Source: Natronogracilivirga saccharolytica (GTDB taxonomy: Bacteria; Bacteroidota; Rhodothermia; Balneolales; Natronogracilivirgulaceae). Taken from it: a stretch of 64,000 nt of DNA. Location: assembly GCF_017921895.1 (NCBI RefSeq), contig NZ_JAFIDN010000009.1, positions 62,001-126,000 of the forward strand, written 5' to 3'. A program made the translations under genes and the position numbers. Shown here piece after piece: positions 51,314 to 59,830 of the stretch; the stretch's first letter is position 1; each line of letters starts with the position of its first letter. The notes below the pieces were generated by a model, which worked only from the letters and a program-made list of their open reading frames with translations, had not been told where the DNA came from and did not search any database.

Positions 51314-53107
51314 ATGGATGCTGATATTCTGATTGTACTGACCATTACGGGGCTGACGATCATCATGCTTGTAACGGAGGTGGTCCGGATCGATGTCACG
51401 GCGTTGCTGGCGATGCTGGCCTTGAGCTGGACCGGCATTCTTTCCACAAGTGAGGCGCTGTCAGGTTTTTCGAGCAATGCGGTGGTAGCCATGATAGCGG
51501 TCATGATTATGGGCGAAGGAATTGCGCGGACCGGAATGATGGCGCGTTTTTCCAAAGCATTGTTGCGCAAGGTCGGAACAAAAAAAACAGGGATTCTGGG
51601 CACACTGTCGCTCTCTGTCGGCACACTTTCCGGTGTGATTCAGAACATAGGAGCAGCCGCGCTGTTTCTTCCGAGTATCCTGGATATTGCCCGGCGCATC
51701 AAAATATCCGCCTCTGAGCTTATCATGCCGATTGGTTTTGCCGCAATCATAGGCGGGACGCTCACCATGGTTGGCTCGGGACACCTCATACTGACCAATG
51801 ATCTTCTGGAAAGTGCAGACCTGGAGCCTTACGGACTTTTTGCGGTTACGCCGGTCGGAATCGCATTGCTTCTGGCCGCGATAGTATTCTTTCTGTTGTT
51901 TGGCAAATATGTGCTTCCGCAGGGAAGCAGCGAAGCCCGCCAGGATTTGACTGAGCAGGAGAAACTGATCGAAGCGTTCAACCTGGATCAGAAAATCAGG
52001 TATTACCGCATTCCTCAGGGGAGTCCGCTGATTGACAAAACTGTTGAGGGATCCGGTGTCTGGAATACTTACCATATCAACATACTTGCGCTGTCCCATG
52101 ATCAGTATGCCGATTACGCCCCGTGGCGCGAAACCCATTTTGAAGAGGGACAGGTGCTGGCACTGTATGGCGACCAGGATAAAATCCAAAAGTATGTATC
52201 CGACTATAAGCTGAAAGAAACCGAAGACCATCACATGTTTCAGGGGCTGGATGACCCGGATGAGTCCGGATTTGTCGAGGTGATTGTTCCTCCGAGATCC
52301 GAACTGGTCGGTCAGACGATCCGGAAGTTTTCCATGCGCAAGCGTTATGCTGTGGAACCACTGATGATTTTCAGTCAGGGAGAGCGTATTGAAGGTGATA
52401 TATCCGACCATGAGATCCGCGCTGGCGATACATTTATTATTTATGGTCCCTGGTCACATATCAAGGAGCTTCAGAACAGTGATCCGTTTGTTGTGGCTAC
52501 TCCGTTTGATGTTGAACCGAGGGACCGGTCCAAAACCTGGCACGCAGCCGGCAGTTTTCTGCTTGCCATAGCCCTGGCCATGTCCGGGTTTTCCATCTCC
52601 ATCGCATTTCTGACCGGTGCCGTTGCCATGATCCTGACCCGGGTAATGTCCATTCAGGATGCATACAAAGCCATTGAATGGAAGGTGGTTTTCCTTCTTG
52701 TAGGACTCATTCCACTCGGAGTGGCAATGCAAAATTCCGGTGCTGCAGAATTTCTTGCCCGGAGTGTTATGGGTGTGGTCGAGGGAAGTCCGCTTTATGT
52801 GCTTCTGCTGACCGTAGCCGTTATTTCCACAGTTTTTTCACTGGTGATGTCCAATGTGGGTGCTGTCGTGGTACTGGCCCCGCTTGTAGTAAGTATCGGT
52901 ACCCTTGCCGGCGTGGACCCGCGGCCGCTTGTTCTGCTTGCTGCCGTATCGGCCGGTAACTCGTTTGTACTTCCCACGCATCAGGTAAATGCGCTGCTGA
53001 TGACGGCCGGAGGTTACCGGACAAAAGACTATTTCAAGGCCGGGGGTGGCATGACACTGGTATTTCTTGCTGTTGCGGTGACATTCTTTTATTTCGCATT
53101 TTTCTGA
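51314..53107 (+). CDS. SLC13-family permease with two RCK_C (TrkA-C) domains
   Basis: A 597-residue membrane transporter. Two blocks of helices (about 3-195 and 415-597) enclose two cytosolic TrkA-C-like domains (about 215-295 and 320-400), with IPQGSPLIDKTVEGSGVW and VIVPPRSELVGQTIRKF as the strand-rich hallmarks. The re-entrant GTLTMVGSGHLIL and SNVGAVVVLAP resemble the SNT-type substrate loops of SLC13, but are degenerate. Such bacterial proteins carry anions such as sulfate or dicarboxylates. An A/T-rich 265-base gap (51049-51313) precedes it. Confidence 0.85.
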   Translation: MDADILIVLTITGLTIIMLVTEVVRIDVTALLAMLALSWTGILSTSEALSGFSSNAVVAMIAVMIMGEGIARTGMMARFSKALLRKVGTKKTGILGTLSLSVGTLSGVIQNIGAAALFLPSILDIARRIKISASELIMPIGFAAIIGGTLTMVGSGHLILTNDLLESADLEPYGLFAVTPVGIALLLAAIVFFLLFGKYVLPQGSSEARQDLTEQEKLIEAFNLDQKIRYYRIPQGSPLIDKTVEGSGVWNTYHINILALSHDQYADYAPWRETHFEEGQVLALYGDQDKIQKYVSDYKLKETEDHHMFQGLDDPDESGFVEVIVPPRSELVGQTIRKFSMRKRYAVEPLMIFSQGERIEGDISDHEIRAGDTFIIYGPWSHIKELQNSDPFVVATPFDVEPRDRSKTWHAAGSFLLAIALAMSGFSISIAFLTGAVAMILTRVMSIQDAYKAIEWKVVFLLVGLIPLGVAMQNSGAAEFLARSVMGVVEGSPLYVLLLTVAVISTVFSLVMSNVGAVVVLAPLVVSIGTLAGVDPRPLVLLAAVSAGNSFVLPTHQVNALLMTAGGYRTKDYFKAGGGMTLVFLAVAVTFFYFAFF

Positions 53108-53255
53108 AACATGTCGAAAATCAGTCCATTTCGGGTTTTCTGAACGGTCATTGCCGGTTTATTTTGCATGTATCTAAATTGGATAGAAAGGTGATATCGT
53201 CCCGTCAATAACTTATCTTTACAGACTGTCAGATAAATCAGAACAGGACTGTCAG

Positions 53256-54083
53256 ATGAAAGAGAAAAAACCGGTAATTGTAGTAAAATATGGCGGCAAC
53301 GCCATGACCGACGATGTGCTCAAGCAGCAGGTTGTCAAGAATATCTGTCTGCTTCAAAACTATGGGTACAATGTGGTTATCGCTCACGGCGGCGGTCCTT
53401 TCATCAAGCAGGCACTTCTTCAGGCAAACATTGAGTCCGAGTTTATTGACGGACACCGTGTGACCACGCCCGAAGCGTATGAGCATGTGGAAAAGGCTTT
53501 AAAGGGTCAGGTTAACGGCACACTGGTAAAGCTGATCAATCAGTCCGGATACAGAGGGGTCGGGCTTTCAGGGAAGGACGGTAAAATTGCCACTGCCATC
53601 AAACGGCTGCATAAAAAGGAGGTTGACGGTCATGTCGAGGAGTACGATCTGGGACAGGTCGGCGATGTTGTAAGCATCGATACGCAGCTGCTGGATTTAC
53701 TTTTGGAGCATGAGTTTATCCCGGTTCTGGCCTGCCTGGCCGCTGATGTGGACAGCAATGAGTACAACGTGAATGCCGATATGTTTGCCGGACACCTTGC
53801 CGGAGCTTTGAAGGCAGAAAAGTTTGTCGTTCTCACGGATGTTGACGGTTTGATGCGCGATATTGATGATCCCGCTTCACTGGTCTCAGAGCTTCAGATA
53901 TCTGATATTTCATCACTGAAAGATAAGCAGGTCATCCGGGGGGGAATGATACCAAAAACCGAAGCCTGTGAAATAGCGCTGAAAAATGGCGCTGCCGCCG
54001 CAGTAATTATTAACGGAACCGATCCCGACCAGCTGCTTTCTGTTGGCAGAAGGGAACCGGTTGGAACAACCATAGTCTCCTGA
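53256..54083 (+). CDS. argB: Acetylglutamate kinase
   Basis: A 275-residue amino-acid kinase. VVKYGGNAM at the N-terminus, AHGGGPFIKQ, and a C-terminal RGGMIPKTEACEIAL followed by AAVIINGTDP match ArgB. It phosphorylates N-acetylglutamate, the second step of arginine synthesis. It starts a group with argC (3-base gap) and argJ. The length is slightly below the usual 290-300, and there is no clear N-terminal arginine-sensing extension, so it may be insensitive to arginine feedback. Confidence 0.95.
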   Translation: MKEKKPVIVVKYGGNAMTDDVLKQQVVKNICLLQNYGYNVVIAHGGGPFIKQALLQANIESEFIDGHRVTTPEAYEHVEKALKGQVNGTLVKLINQSGYRGVGLSGKDGKIATAIKRLHKKEVDGHVEEYDLGQVGDVVSIDTQLLDLLLEHEFIPVLACLAADVDSNEYNVNADMFAGHLAGALKAEKFVVLTDVDGLMRDIDDPASLVSELQISDISSLKDKQVIRGGMIPKTEACEIALKNGAAAAVIINGTDPDQLLSVGRREPVGTTIVS

Positions 54084-54086
54084 CTT

Positions 54087-55163
54087 ATGCAAAAAATTAA
54101 AACCGCAGTTGTCGGAGCCACCGGCTATACCGGCTCTGAAATTGTTCGTATTCTCTCGCAACATCCCCGTGTGGAGCTTTCTCTGATTACTTCAGAATCC
54201 CGCGCCGGAGAAATGTTTTCTGACATACATCCCTTCTTTGCAGGGATAGTTGATCAAAAACTGGAAAAAGCCGAAAAGGTCGCGCAAACGGATCTGGATG
54301 TGGTGTTTCTGGCATTGCCGCATGGTGTTTCCATGGACTATGTAAAACAGTTTGCCGGACAAGATTTCCGGATTGTTGACTTTTCAGGTGATTTCCGGCT
54401 TCCAACTCCCGAAATCTATGAGCAGTGGTACCCCAAACAGCACAGTTATCCGGAGGGTTTTCCGAATGCTGTTTACGGATTGCCGGAGCTTTACGCTGAC
54501 CGTATCCGCAACGCCGGCCTGGTTGCCAATCCGGGTTGTTTCCCGACCGGAGCCATTCTTGCCCTGGCGCCTCTGGTGCAAAAGGGGATCATAAAAAAGG
54601 ACGGCATCATTATTGATTCCAAAACCGGGGTTACCGGAGCCGGGATCAAGGCCTCGGCCACCAATATGTTCTCCAATGTGAATGACAATTTTAAAGCCTA
54701 TGGTGTAAAGAAGCATCGCCATACCATTGAAATTCAAAGTGTACTGGAGGATGTCGGAGGTGCTCTCGGACCAGTGCAGTTTACACCTCATCTGTTACCT
54801 GTAGACCGTGGAATTTTGTCAACGGTTTACTTGCGTCCAGACAGCACCGGAAGGAAGCTGCTCGATGACAACAAGGGAAAAGACGAGACCGGGAAACAAC
54901 TACTGGAAAGTATTTTTAAAGAGTTCTACAAAGGCAAGACGTTTGTCCGTATGTGTGGGCAACCTCCGGCACTCAAGGATGTCCGTGCCACCAATTATTG
55001 CAATATATATGTTGATTATGATGACCGAACCGGTAATATCATGGTCATCAGTGCCATTGACAACCTGGTCAAGGGTGCTGCCGGACTTGCCGTGCAGAAC
55101 ATGAATGTTATGTTTGAACTCGATGAAACCTCCGGCCTGACCCATATACCGGTTAACCCCTGA
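54087..55163 (+). CDS. argC: N-acetyl-gamma-glutamyl-phosphate reductase
   Basis: A 358-residue NADP reductase. It starts with the Rossmann motif AVVGATGYTGSEIVRIL, has the nucleophile Cys in ANPGCFPTGAILAL, and the late HRHTIEIQ. It follows argB by 3 bases, so translation is likely coupled. It makes N-acetylglutamate semialdehyde. Its TGA stop lies inside the first unit of an 11-base repeat array (55160 onward). Confidence 0.95.
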   Translation: MQKIKTAVVGATGYTGSEIVRILSQHPRVELSLITSESRAGEMFSDIHPFFAGIVDQKLEKAEKVAQTDLDVVFLALPHGVSMDYVKQFAGQDFRIVDFSGDFRLPTPEIYEQWYPKQHSYPEGFPNAVYGLPELYADRIRNAGLVANPGCFPTGAILALAPLVQKGIIKKDGIIIDSKTGVTGAGIKASATNMFSNVNDNFKAYGVKKHRHTIEIQSVLEDVGGALGPVQFTPHLLPVDRGILSTVYLRPDSTGRKLLDDNKGKDETGKQLLESIFKEFYKGKTFVRMCGQPPALKDVRATNYCNIYVDYDDRTGNIMVISAIDNLVKGAAGLAVQNMNVMFELDETSGLTHIPVNP

Positions 55164-55280
55164 TGGTTTCCTGATGAATCTCTGATGGATCCCTGATTAA
55201 CCCCTGATGGTTTCCTGATGAATCTCTGATGGATCCCTGATTAATCCCTGATTAATCCTTGATGGTTCTCTGATAAATCT
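55160..55280. repeat. 11-base tandem array between argC and argJ
   Basis: Eleven consecutive 11-base units of the type CTGATnnnnYC (for example CTGATGGTTTC, CTGATGAATCT, CTGATGGATCC, CTGATTAACCC). The first four form a 44-base block repeated once at 55204. A truncated unit follows at 55281. The period equals about one DNA helix turn, and each unit carries TGA, giving stops in all frames. The array includes the argC stop codon. It lies within a 185-base gap before argJ. Confidence 0.85.
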
Positions 55281-55348
55281 CTGACTTCCCGGACATTGAG
55301 CTGATGATGTAATTACCGGTTTACAGCGAATTCAAAACAGTAAATATC

Positions 55349-56560
55349 ATGATTAAAAATATTACCAATGTCAGAGGGTTTACTTGCTGGGGTGCCCACT
55401 CCGGAGTAAAATCTCTGCGCAGAGATCTTGCAATCATTTATTCTGAAGTTCCGGCCAGTATCGGAGCGGTATTCACGCAAAACCAGGTTGTAGCCGAACC
55501 GATAAAAGTCTCCAGGGAACATGCGAAAAACGGCCTTGCTCAGGCTATTGTAATCAATGCCGGTAATGCCAATGCCTGTACAGGTGAGCAGGGCTACGAA
55601 GGAGCAATGGCAATGGTCAAAGCCACAGCCGAGACGCTGAAGATTGATGAGGAACTGGTGATCGTATCTTCCACCGGTGTCATCGGTGAGCCGTTTCCTA
55701 CCGAAGATATTGTTGAGGGAATAAAAGAAAATGCCCCCAAGGTGACCAGCCGGTCCTCTGCCGGCTCATTTGCTGCAAATGCAATTCTGACAACGGACAC
55801 CTTTGCAAAGGAAGGTTTTCTTGAATTTTCCGTTGACGGACGAGAGGTTAATTTGGCAGGAATTGCCAAGGGATCAGGAATGATACATCCCAATATGGCG
55901 ACCATGCTTGCCTTTATAGTTACCGACGTCGATATCGAACCGGCTTTGCTGCAGAAGGCAGTTTCAGAAACGGTTGATGATACGTTCAATATGATTACTG
56001 TTGACGGGGACACATCTACCAACGATATGGTTGCTGTTATGGCGAACGGAAAAGCAGGTAACGAGCGCCTGACCAGTGAAAAAAGCAAAGATTACAAAGT
56101 GTTCCGGAATCATCTGCAAAAGATGATGCAGCATCTTGCGAAGCTGATTGTATCCGATGGTGAGGGCTCTTCCAAATTTGTGGAGTACCGGGTGGAAAAC
56201 GCACCGGACAAGACGGTTGCCAGGAAACTGGCACGTGCCATTTCAAGTTCCAACCTGGTAAAGACGGCCATGTTTGGCCGGGACCCCAACTGGGGAAGAA
56301 TTGTATCAGCGGCCGGAAATGCGGGAGTAACTTTTGATTACACAGGCGTTGATCTTTACCTGGGCAATGAAAAAGAACGGGTCAAGGTTCTGGAAAAGGG
56401 TAAACCTGTCAATTACGACCGGAATTTCATGAAAAAACTCCTGCGGGAATCGCATATAAGCGTCAAAATGGACATGTGCGATGGAGAGGCAAAAGCTGTT
56501 GCCTGGGGGTCTGATCTGACAACAGATTATGTACTCTTCAATTCCGTTTATACTACCTGA
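55349..56560 (+). CDS. argJ: Bifunctional glutamate N-acetyltransferase / N-acetylglutamate synthase
   Basis: A 403-residue ornithine acetyltransferase. The self-cleavage and nucleophile motif IHPNMATMLAFIVTD and NGDTSTND-type VDGDTSTNDM are present, with GKAGNERL and AMFGRDPNWGRI. ArgJ moves the acetyl group from acetylornithine to glutamate. Presence of ArgJ means the acetyl cycle is likely used. It is separated from argC by the 11-base array and ends one base before the convergent small-membrane-protein gene. Confidence 0.95.
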   Translation: MIKNITNVRGFTCWGAHSGVKSLRRDLAIIYSEVPASIGAVFTQNQVVAEPIKVSREHAKNGLAQAIVINAGNANACTGEQGYEGAMAMVKATAETLKIDEELVIVSSTGVIGEPFPTEDIVEGIKENAPKVTSRSSAGSFAANAILTTDTFAKEGFLEFSVDGREVNLAGIAKGSGMIHPNMATMLAFIVTDVDIEPALLQKAVSETVDDTFNMITVDGDTSTNDMVAVMANGKAGNERLTSEKSKDYKVFRNHLQKMMQHLAKLIVSDGEGSSKFVEYRVENAPDKTVARKLARAISSSNLVKTAMFGRDPNWGRIVSAAGNAGVTFDYTGVDLYLGNEKERVKVLEKGKPVNYDRNFMKKLLRESHISVKMDMCDGEAKAVAWGSDLTTDYVLFNSVYTT

Positions 56561-56561
56561 T

Positions 56562-56750
56562 CTATGAATCCGGTTTATTTTTTTTCTCTTCTTTTACGGT
56601 CAGGTACACAACAAAAATACTGCCGATGATTATGGCAAAGGTGACTTCAAGAAAGGTACCGGCGTCGAAATCGTTTTTGCTTTGTGACCAGAGATAATGA
56701 AGTAGCAAGTAGCCGGCCATAGGCGACAGACGAAACAGGATTTTCTTCAT
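56562..56750 (-). CDS. Small two-helix membrane protein, possible immunity factor
   Basis: A 62-residue protein from ATG 56750 (an ATG at 56765 adds five residues; no strong ribosome site for either). Two hydrophobic stretches (about residues 6-22 and 33-52) are joined by the polar SKNDFDAG, and the C-terminus is Lys/Glu-rich. It is the last gene downstream of the two leader-peptide precursors, the place where small immunity proteins of class II bacteriocins usually lie. No sequence family is recognised. The stop lies one base from the convergent argJ stop. Confidence 0.55.
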   Translation of the reverse strand: MKKILFRLSPMAGYLLLHYLWSQSKNDFDAGTFLEVTFAIIIGSIFVVYLTVKEEKKNKPDS

Positions 56751-56781
56751 AATTGTATTACTCATTAACGTTAAAAGAGTA

Positions 56782-56805
56782 GGGGTGCGCCCGAAAACGC
56801 ACCCC
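56782..56805 (-). terminator. Hairpin after the second peptide gene
   Basis: GGGGTGCG (56782-56789) and CGCACCCC (56798-56805) form a perfect 8-base stem. In the direction of the operon it is followed by TACTCTTTTA, a weak T-tract. It could partly terminate or process the message between the peptides and the small membrane protein. Confidence 0.5.
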
Positions 56806-56814
56806 CTGTGATAC

Positions 56815-57021
56815 TTACGTGCAGACTCCGTGTCTGCGGCTGTATGTTTCATCTTCGCCACAGCGTCCGGATTCATCGTCAGTAACCCTTCTGTAAGAGC
56901 CCCAAATAGCTCCCAGGAGCCAGATGGTACTTTCCAGTATCACGTCTCCGGCAGTGATATCCCTCATTTCCTGCTGATTCAACGGAGTAAGTGTACCTTG
57001 CGGGTAAGATATACTTTTCAT
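56815..57021 (-). CDS. Double-glycine-type leader peptide precursor B
   Basis: A 68-residue precursor. The first 25 residues look like a C39-peptidase leader (LTPLNQQEMRDITAG), with Leu, Glu, Met and Ile at the usual spaced positions and cleavage after a Gly-Ala-Gly-like TAG. The mature part of 43 residues begins DVILESTIWLLGAIWG, amphipathic to hydrophobic, then a polar tail with two Cys (RCGEDETYSRRHGVC) that may form one disulfide. A strong AGGGAGG ribosome site precedes ATG. It is 18 bases after precursor A and has the same length. No modification-enzyme gene is adjacent. Confidence 0.75.
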   Translation of the reverse strand: MKSISYPQGTLTPLNQQEMRDITAGDVILESTIWLLGAIWGSYRRVTDDESGRCGEDETYSRRHGVCT

Positions 57022-57039
57022 TTTGCGTGCCTCCCTTGA

Positions 57040-57246
57040 TTAGTCATCTGTGCTGCCATAACCGGCTTCGTATCCGGAGTTCCAGGCATCCACAAGATTT
57101 TGTCCGCCTGAATTCCAGATACTGCTTATTTCATTATACAGCAGGGTAACACCCACCGGAATCAGCCAATGAGGTGCACCTCCCGTGACTGCTTTTTGTT
57201 CGACAGAACTGAGCATTTCAAACGGTAAACCTTTTCTTTCTTTCAT
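57040..57246 (-). CDS. Double-glycine leader peptide precursor A
   Basis: A 68-residue precursor. Its leader FEMLSSVEQKAVTGG is a standard double-glycine (GG) type with cleavage after residue 23. The mature 45 residues begin APHWLIPVGVTLLYNEISSIW, hydrophobic and aromatic, followed by a Gly/Asn/Tyr/Asp-rich tail. There is no Cys in the mature part, so no lanthionine or disulfide can form. A GAGAGG ribosome site precedes the ATG. Together with precursor B and the C39-ABC exporter it resembles a two-peptide class II bacteriocin or a peptide pheromone. The activity is not known. Confidence 0.8.
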   Translation of the reverse strand: MKERKGLPFEMLSSVEQKAVTGGAPHWLIPVGVTLLYNEISSIWNSGGQNLVDAWNSGYEAGYGSTDD

Positions 57247-57302
57247 AGCAGTACCTCTCGAGTTAAGTTATGGGTTTGGGGTTAAGTGCAAGTTATTGCT
57301 GA

Positions 57303-57620
57303 TCACTGTATATATAAATACATTGAATGCAAAAGATGTCCCCCATTTGTGCTCTTCAGGCTTTTTATATCAAGCTCGGCCTCATTCAGGAAGCCGATCA
57401 TTACTTTTCCGGGCTTTTCGTACTCATAGCTGCGTCTGAGCCGGTTATAACGGATCGGACAGTCGAGCTCCTCCCTTATTTCATCCAAAAGGTGGAAAAG
57501 CCATCGCTCCGAAATCCCAAGCTTTTCAGCCAGCTCTTTCGGCGATCCCGTGCTTTTTTTCCTGATGAGAATGTCCAGTCTTTGAATTCTGCTCAGATAC
57601 AAGTTTAATGCCATGATCAT
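57303..57620 (-). CDS. Small HTH-domain protein in the peptide-export operon
   Basis: A 105-residue protein from ATG 57620, chosen because that ATG overlaps the ABC-exporter stop (ATGA), a sign of translational coupling. It contains a helix-turn-helix SPKELAEKLGISERWLFHLLDEIREEL (positions about 27-53, quoted in parts: KELAEKLGISERWLFHLL), followed by a basic wing-like YNRLRRSYEYEK. It is probably a DNA-binding regulator of the peptide genes downstream. Similar small HTH proteins sit beside bacteriocin-like genes in Bacteroidota; I recall this only as a general pattern. Confidence 0.75.
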   Translation of the reverse strand: MIMALNLYLSRIQRLDILIRKKSTGSPKELAEKLGISERWLFHLLDEIREELDCPIRYNRLRRSYEYEKPGKVMIGFLNEAELDIKSLKSTNGGHLLHSMYLYIQ

Positions 57621-59818
57621 ATCCTGTTTATATATGTTTCCGGTTTGTGGGGAAATCCGTTTTGCCCCGGCATCTGTTGCTGCCATAATCTGAAGTATTG
57701 TTTTTTCCTTACAATGAGATCCTCATGTGAACCCTCTTCCACCAATTCTCCGTTTTCAAGCACACATATTTTGTCGGACTGTATGACTGTACTCAACCTG
57801 TGTGCAATAAGTATGACGGTTTTGTTTTGCGAACGGAAGTGCATTAATGCCTGCTGAACATACCGCTCCGACTCGGAGTCGAGCGAGGAGGTGGCTTCAT
57901 CCAGGATGAGTATTTCGGGATCCCTGTACAAAGCGCGGGCAATTGCAATACGCTGTTTCTGGCCGCCGGACAGGGTGGCACCGTTTTCTCCCAGATGTGT
58001 TTCAAATCCGTGCGGAAGCTGTTCAATAAACGGAAGGAGCCCGATTTTTCCGCATATATCGACTACCTTCTCAAAATCGGGGTGAAATTCACCCACGGCA
58101 ATGTTTTCAATGATGTTGCCTGAGAACAGGTCAATTTTCTGAGGCACAACAGAAATGAATTGCCTCAGACTGTGCGTCTCGATGTGATTGATGTCATATT
58201 GGCCGATCGTGACACGCCCGGATGTGACCGGATACATCTTTTGCAGAATACTTGTCAGAGTGGTTTTACCTGAACCGCTTTCTCCCACAAACGCAGTCAT
58301 TTTTCCTACCGGAATGACGATGCTCAACCCACGGAATACATCTGCACGGCTGCCGTACCTGAAGTGAAGATTTTCAATACGGATATCGCCGGCCATATCC
58401 TTGTTCAGCACAATCTTCTGACCTGCCTCCTCCTTGTCAATATCCATTATCTCGAACAGACGGTCAGCTGCAATCAATGCATCCTGAATGGTCTTGTTCA
58501 TACCGATTAGTTCATTGACCGGACCGGTGAAGTATCCTGTGATCGCATAAAAAGACAACAGTTCACCCGGTGTCAGTGCACCCTGAAGTACAAAGTAGGC
58601 ACCTGCCCACAGGACAATAATCGTAAACGATCGCGATGTCAGTTTTGAAGCATTACCTGAGAAAACCGAGTTGAGTCCGGAGCGGTAAATGGTCTTGAGA
58701 AGCCGGATAAACCTTGTTTCGGTGCGGATATTGGCGAAATCCTCCAGTCCGAACTGTTTGATGGTGGAAACCGAGTTCAGCGATTCAACCAGCTGCGCCT
58801 CAAGATCGGCGGCATCTTCCATCAGCTTTCGCTGCGTCTTTTTGTTCAGCCAGTTTGTGATGACATAGACCAGCAGATAAGTCGGAATGATTGCCAGCAT
58901 CAGAAGGCCTAGTTTCCAGTAATAGGTGAACATCAGTCCGAATGAGAACAAAACGATGAAAACGTTGACCAGAATGGTTATGGCAGTGTCATTGATAAAT
59001 GCCCGGATTTTCACGGCATCACCGATCCGTGAGGTAATTTCTCCCACTCGCATTGTGTCGAAAAAATGCTGAGGCAGCGAGAGCAGATGCTTGTAATACC
59101 CGAGAATGAGACGGGCATCAATGAGCTGACCTGTTTTCAGGGTGAGTACCGTCTTTATGACGCCGGTTGTTAACTGAAGCAGCAGGAGCATTAGCATTGC
59201 GATGCCCAGAAGATGCAGCAGATTCCTGTTACCGTCCGGCAGGACATGGTCCACAATGAGCTGAACGTAAATGGCTGTAGATAGACCAATAAGGGTGAAT
59301 AAGGCGGCACCCAGGGTCGCCTGCAGCAGTATGCTGCGATGCGGCTTGAGCAGATACCAGAGCCTTCCGGCAATTGAGGTCTTGTAATTACCCTGCTCAA
59401 ACGACTCACCGGGCATGATCAGTACAAGTACACCGGTCCACTCTTCCAGAAAATCTTTACGCGGTTTTTTTATCAGATTGCCCTCAGCGGGATCCATTAT
59501 GACAATGTATCGCTGCGTAACCTTGTAAATAACCACATAATGGAATATCGTTTTTTTGATGCATACATGGGCTATTGCGGGCACGGGAAGCTCCGAAAGG
59601 CTCTCAGGACCTCCTTTGACTCCCTTGGCAGTCAAGCCCAGCTTTCCGGCCGCCTCGATCAGCCCCAGGATATTGGTTCCTTTTTTGTCCGTCGAAGCAA
59701 ACTGCCGGATTTTGGAAACAGGCATATCCAGCCCGAAATGCCCGGAAACCGAAGCCAGACAGGCGGCGCCGCAGTCGGTTATGTCGCGCTGTTTAATTCT
59801 TATGTTTCTGCCTGACAT
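57617..59818 (-). CDS. C39-peptidase ABC exporter (bacteriocin/GG-peptide processing transporter)
   Basis: A 733-residue fused peptidase-exporter. The N-terminal C39 peptidase has Gln10 and the catalytic Cys16 in DCGAACLASVSGHFGLD, His93 in FHYVVIYKV and Asp109 in MDPAEG, so it looks intact. Six membrane helices follow (about 160-440). The ATPase has Walker A GESGSGKTTL (about 511), signature LSGGQKQRIAIARAL (about 615) and Walker B ILILDEATSSLD. The family cleaves double-glycine leaders and exports the mature peptide. It starts 12 bases after the HlyD gene and overlaps the HTH gene. Confidence 0.93.
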   Translation of the reverse strand: MSGRNIRIKQRDITDCGAACLASVSGHFGLDMPVSKIRQFASTDKKGTNILGLIEAAGKLGLTAKGVKGGPESLSELPVPAIAHVCIKKTIFHYVVIYKVTQRYIVIMDPAEGNLIKKPRKDFLEEWTGVLVLIMPGESFEQGNYKTSIAGRLWYLLKPHRSILLQATLGAALFTLIGLSTAIYVQLIVDHVLPDGNRNLLHLLGIAMLMLLLLQLTTGVIKTVLTLKTGQLIDARLILGYYKHLLSLPQHFFDTMRVGEITSRIGDAVKIRAFINDTAITILVNVFIVLFSFGLMFTYYWKLGLLMLAIIPTYLLVYVITNWLNKKTQRKLMEDAADLEAQLVESLNSVSTIKQFGLEDFANIRTETRFIRLLKTIYRSGLNSVFSGNASKLTSRSFTIIVLWAGAYFVLQGALTPGELLSFYAITGYFTGPVNELIGMNKTIQDALIAADRLFEIMDIDKEEAGQKIVLNKDMAGDIRIENLHFRYGSRADVFRGLSIVIPVGKMTAFVGESGSGKTTLTSILQKMYPVTSGRVTIGQYDINHIETHSLRQFISVVPQKIDLFSGNIIENIAVGEFHPDFEKVVDICGKIGLLPFIEQLPHGFETHLGENGATLSGGQKQRIAIARALYRDPEILILDEATSSLDSESERYVQQALMHFRSQNKTVILIAHRLSTVIQSDKICVLENGELVEEGSHEDLIVRKKQYFRLWQQQMPGQNGFPHKPETYINRI

Positions 59819-59830
59819 TGTATCTGATGT

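Noticed and set aside
55160-55280. Tandem array as a CRISPR
   Set aside because: Units are 11 bases with no spacers of unique sequence and no cas genes nearby.
56750-56876. Longer form of the small membrane protein
   Set aside because: It would overlap the second peptide gene and begin with an unrelated polar stretch; the start at 56750 keeps only the two helices.
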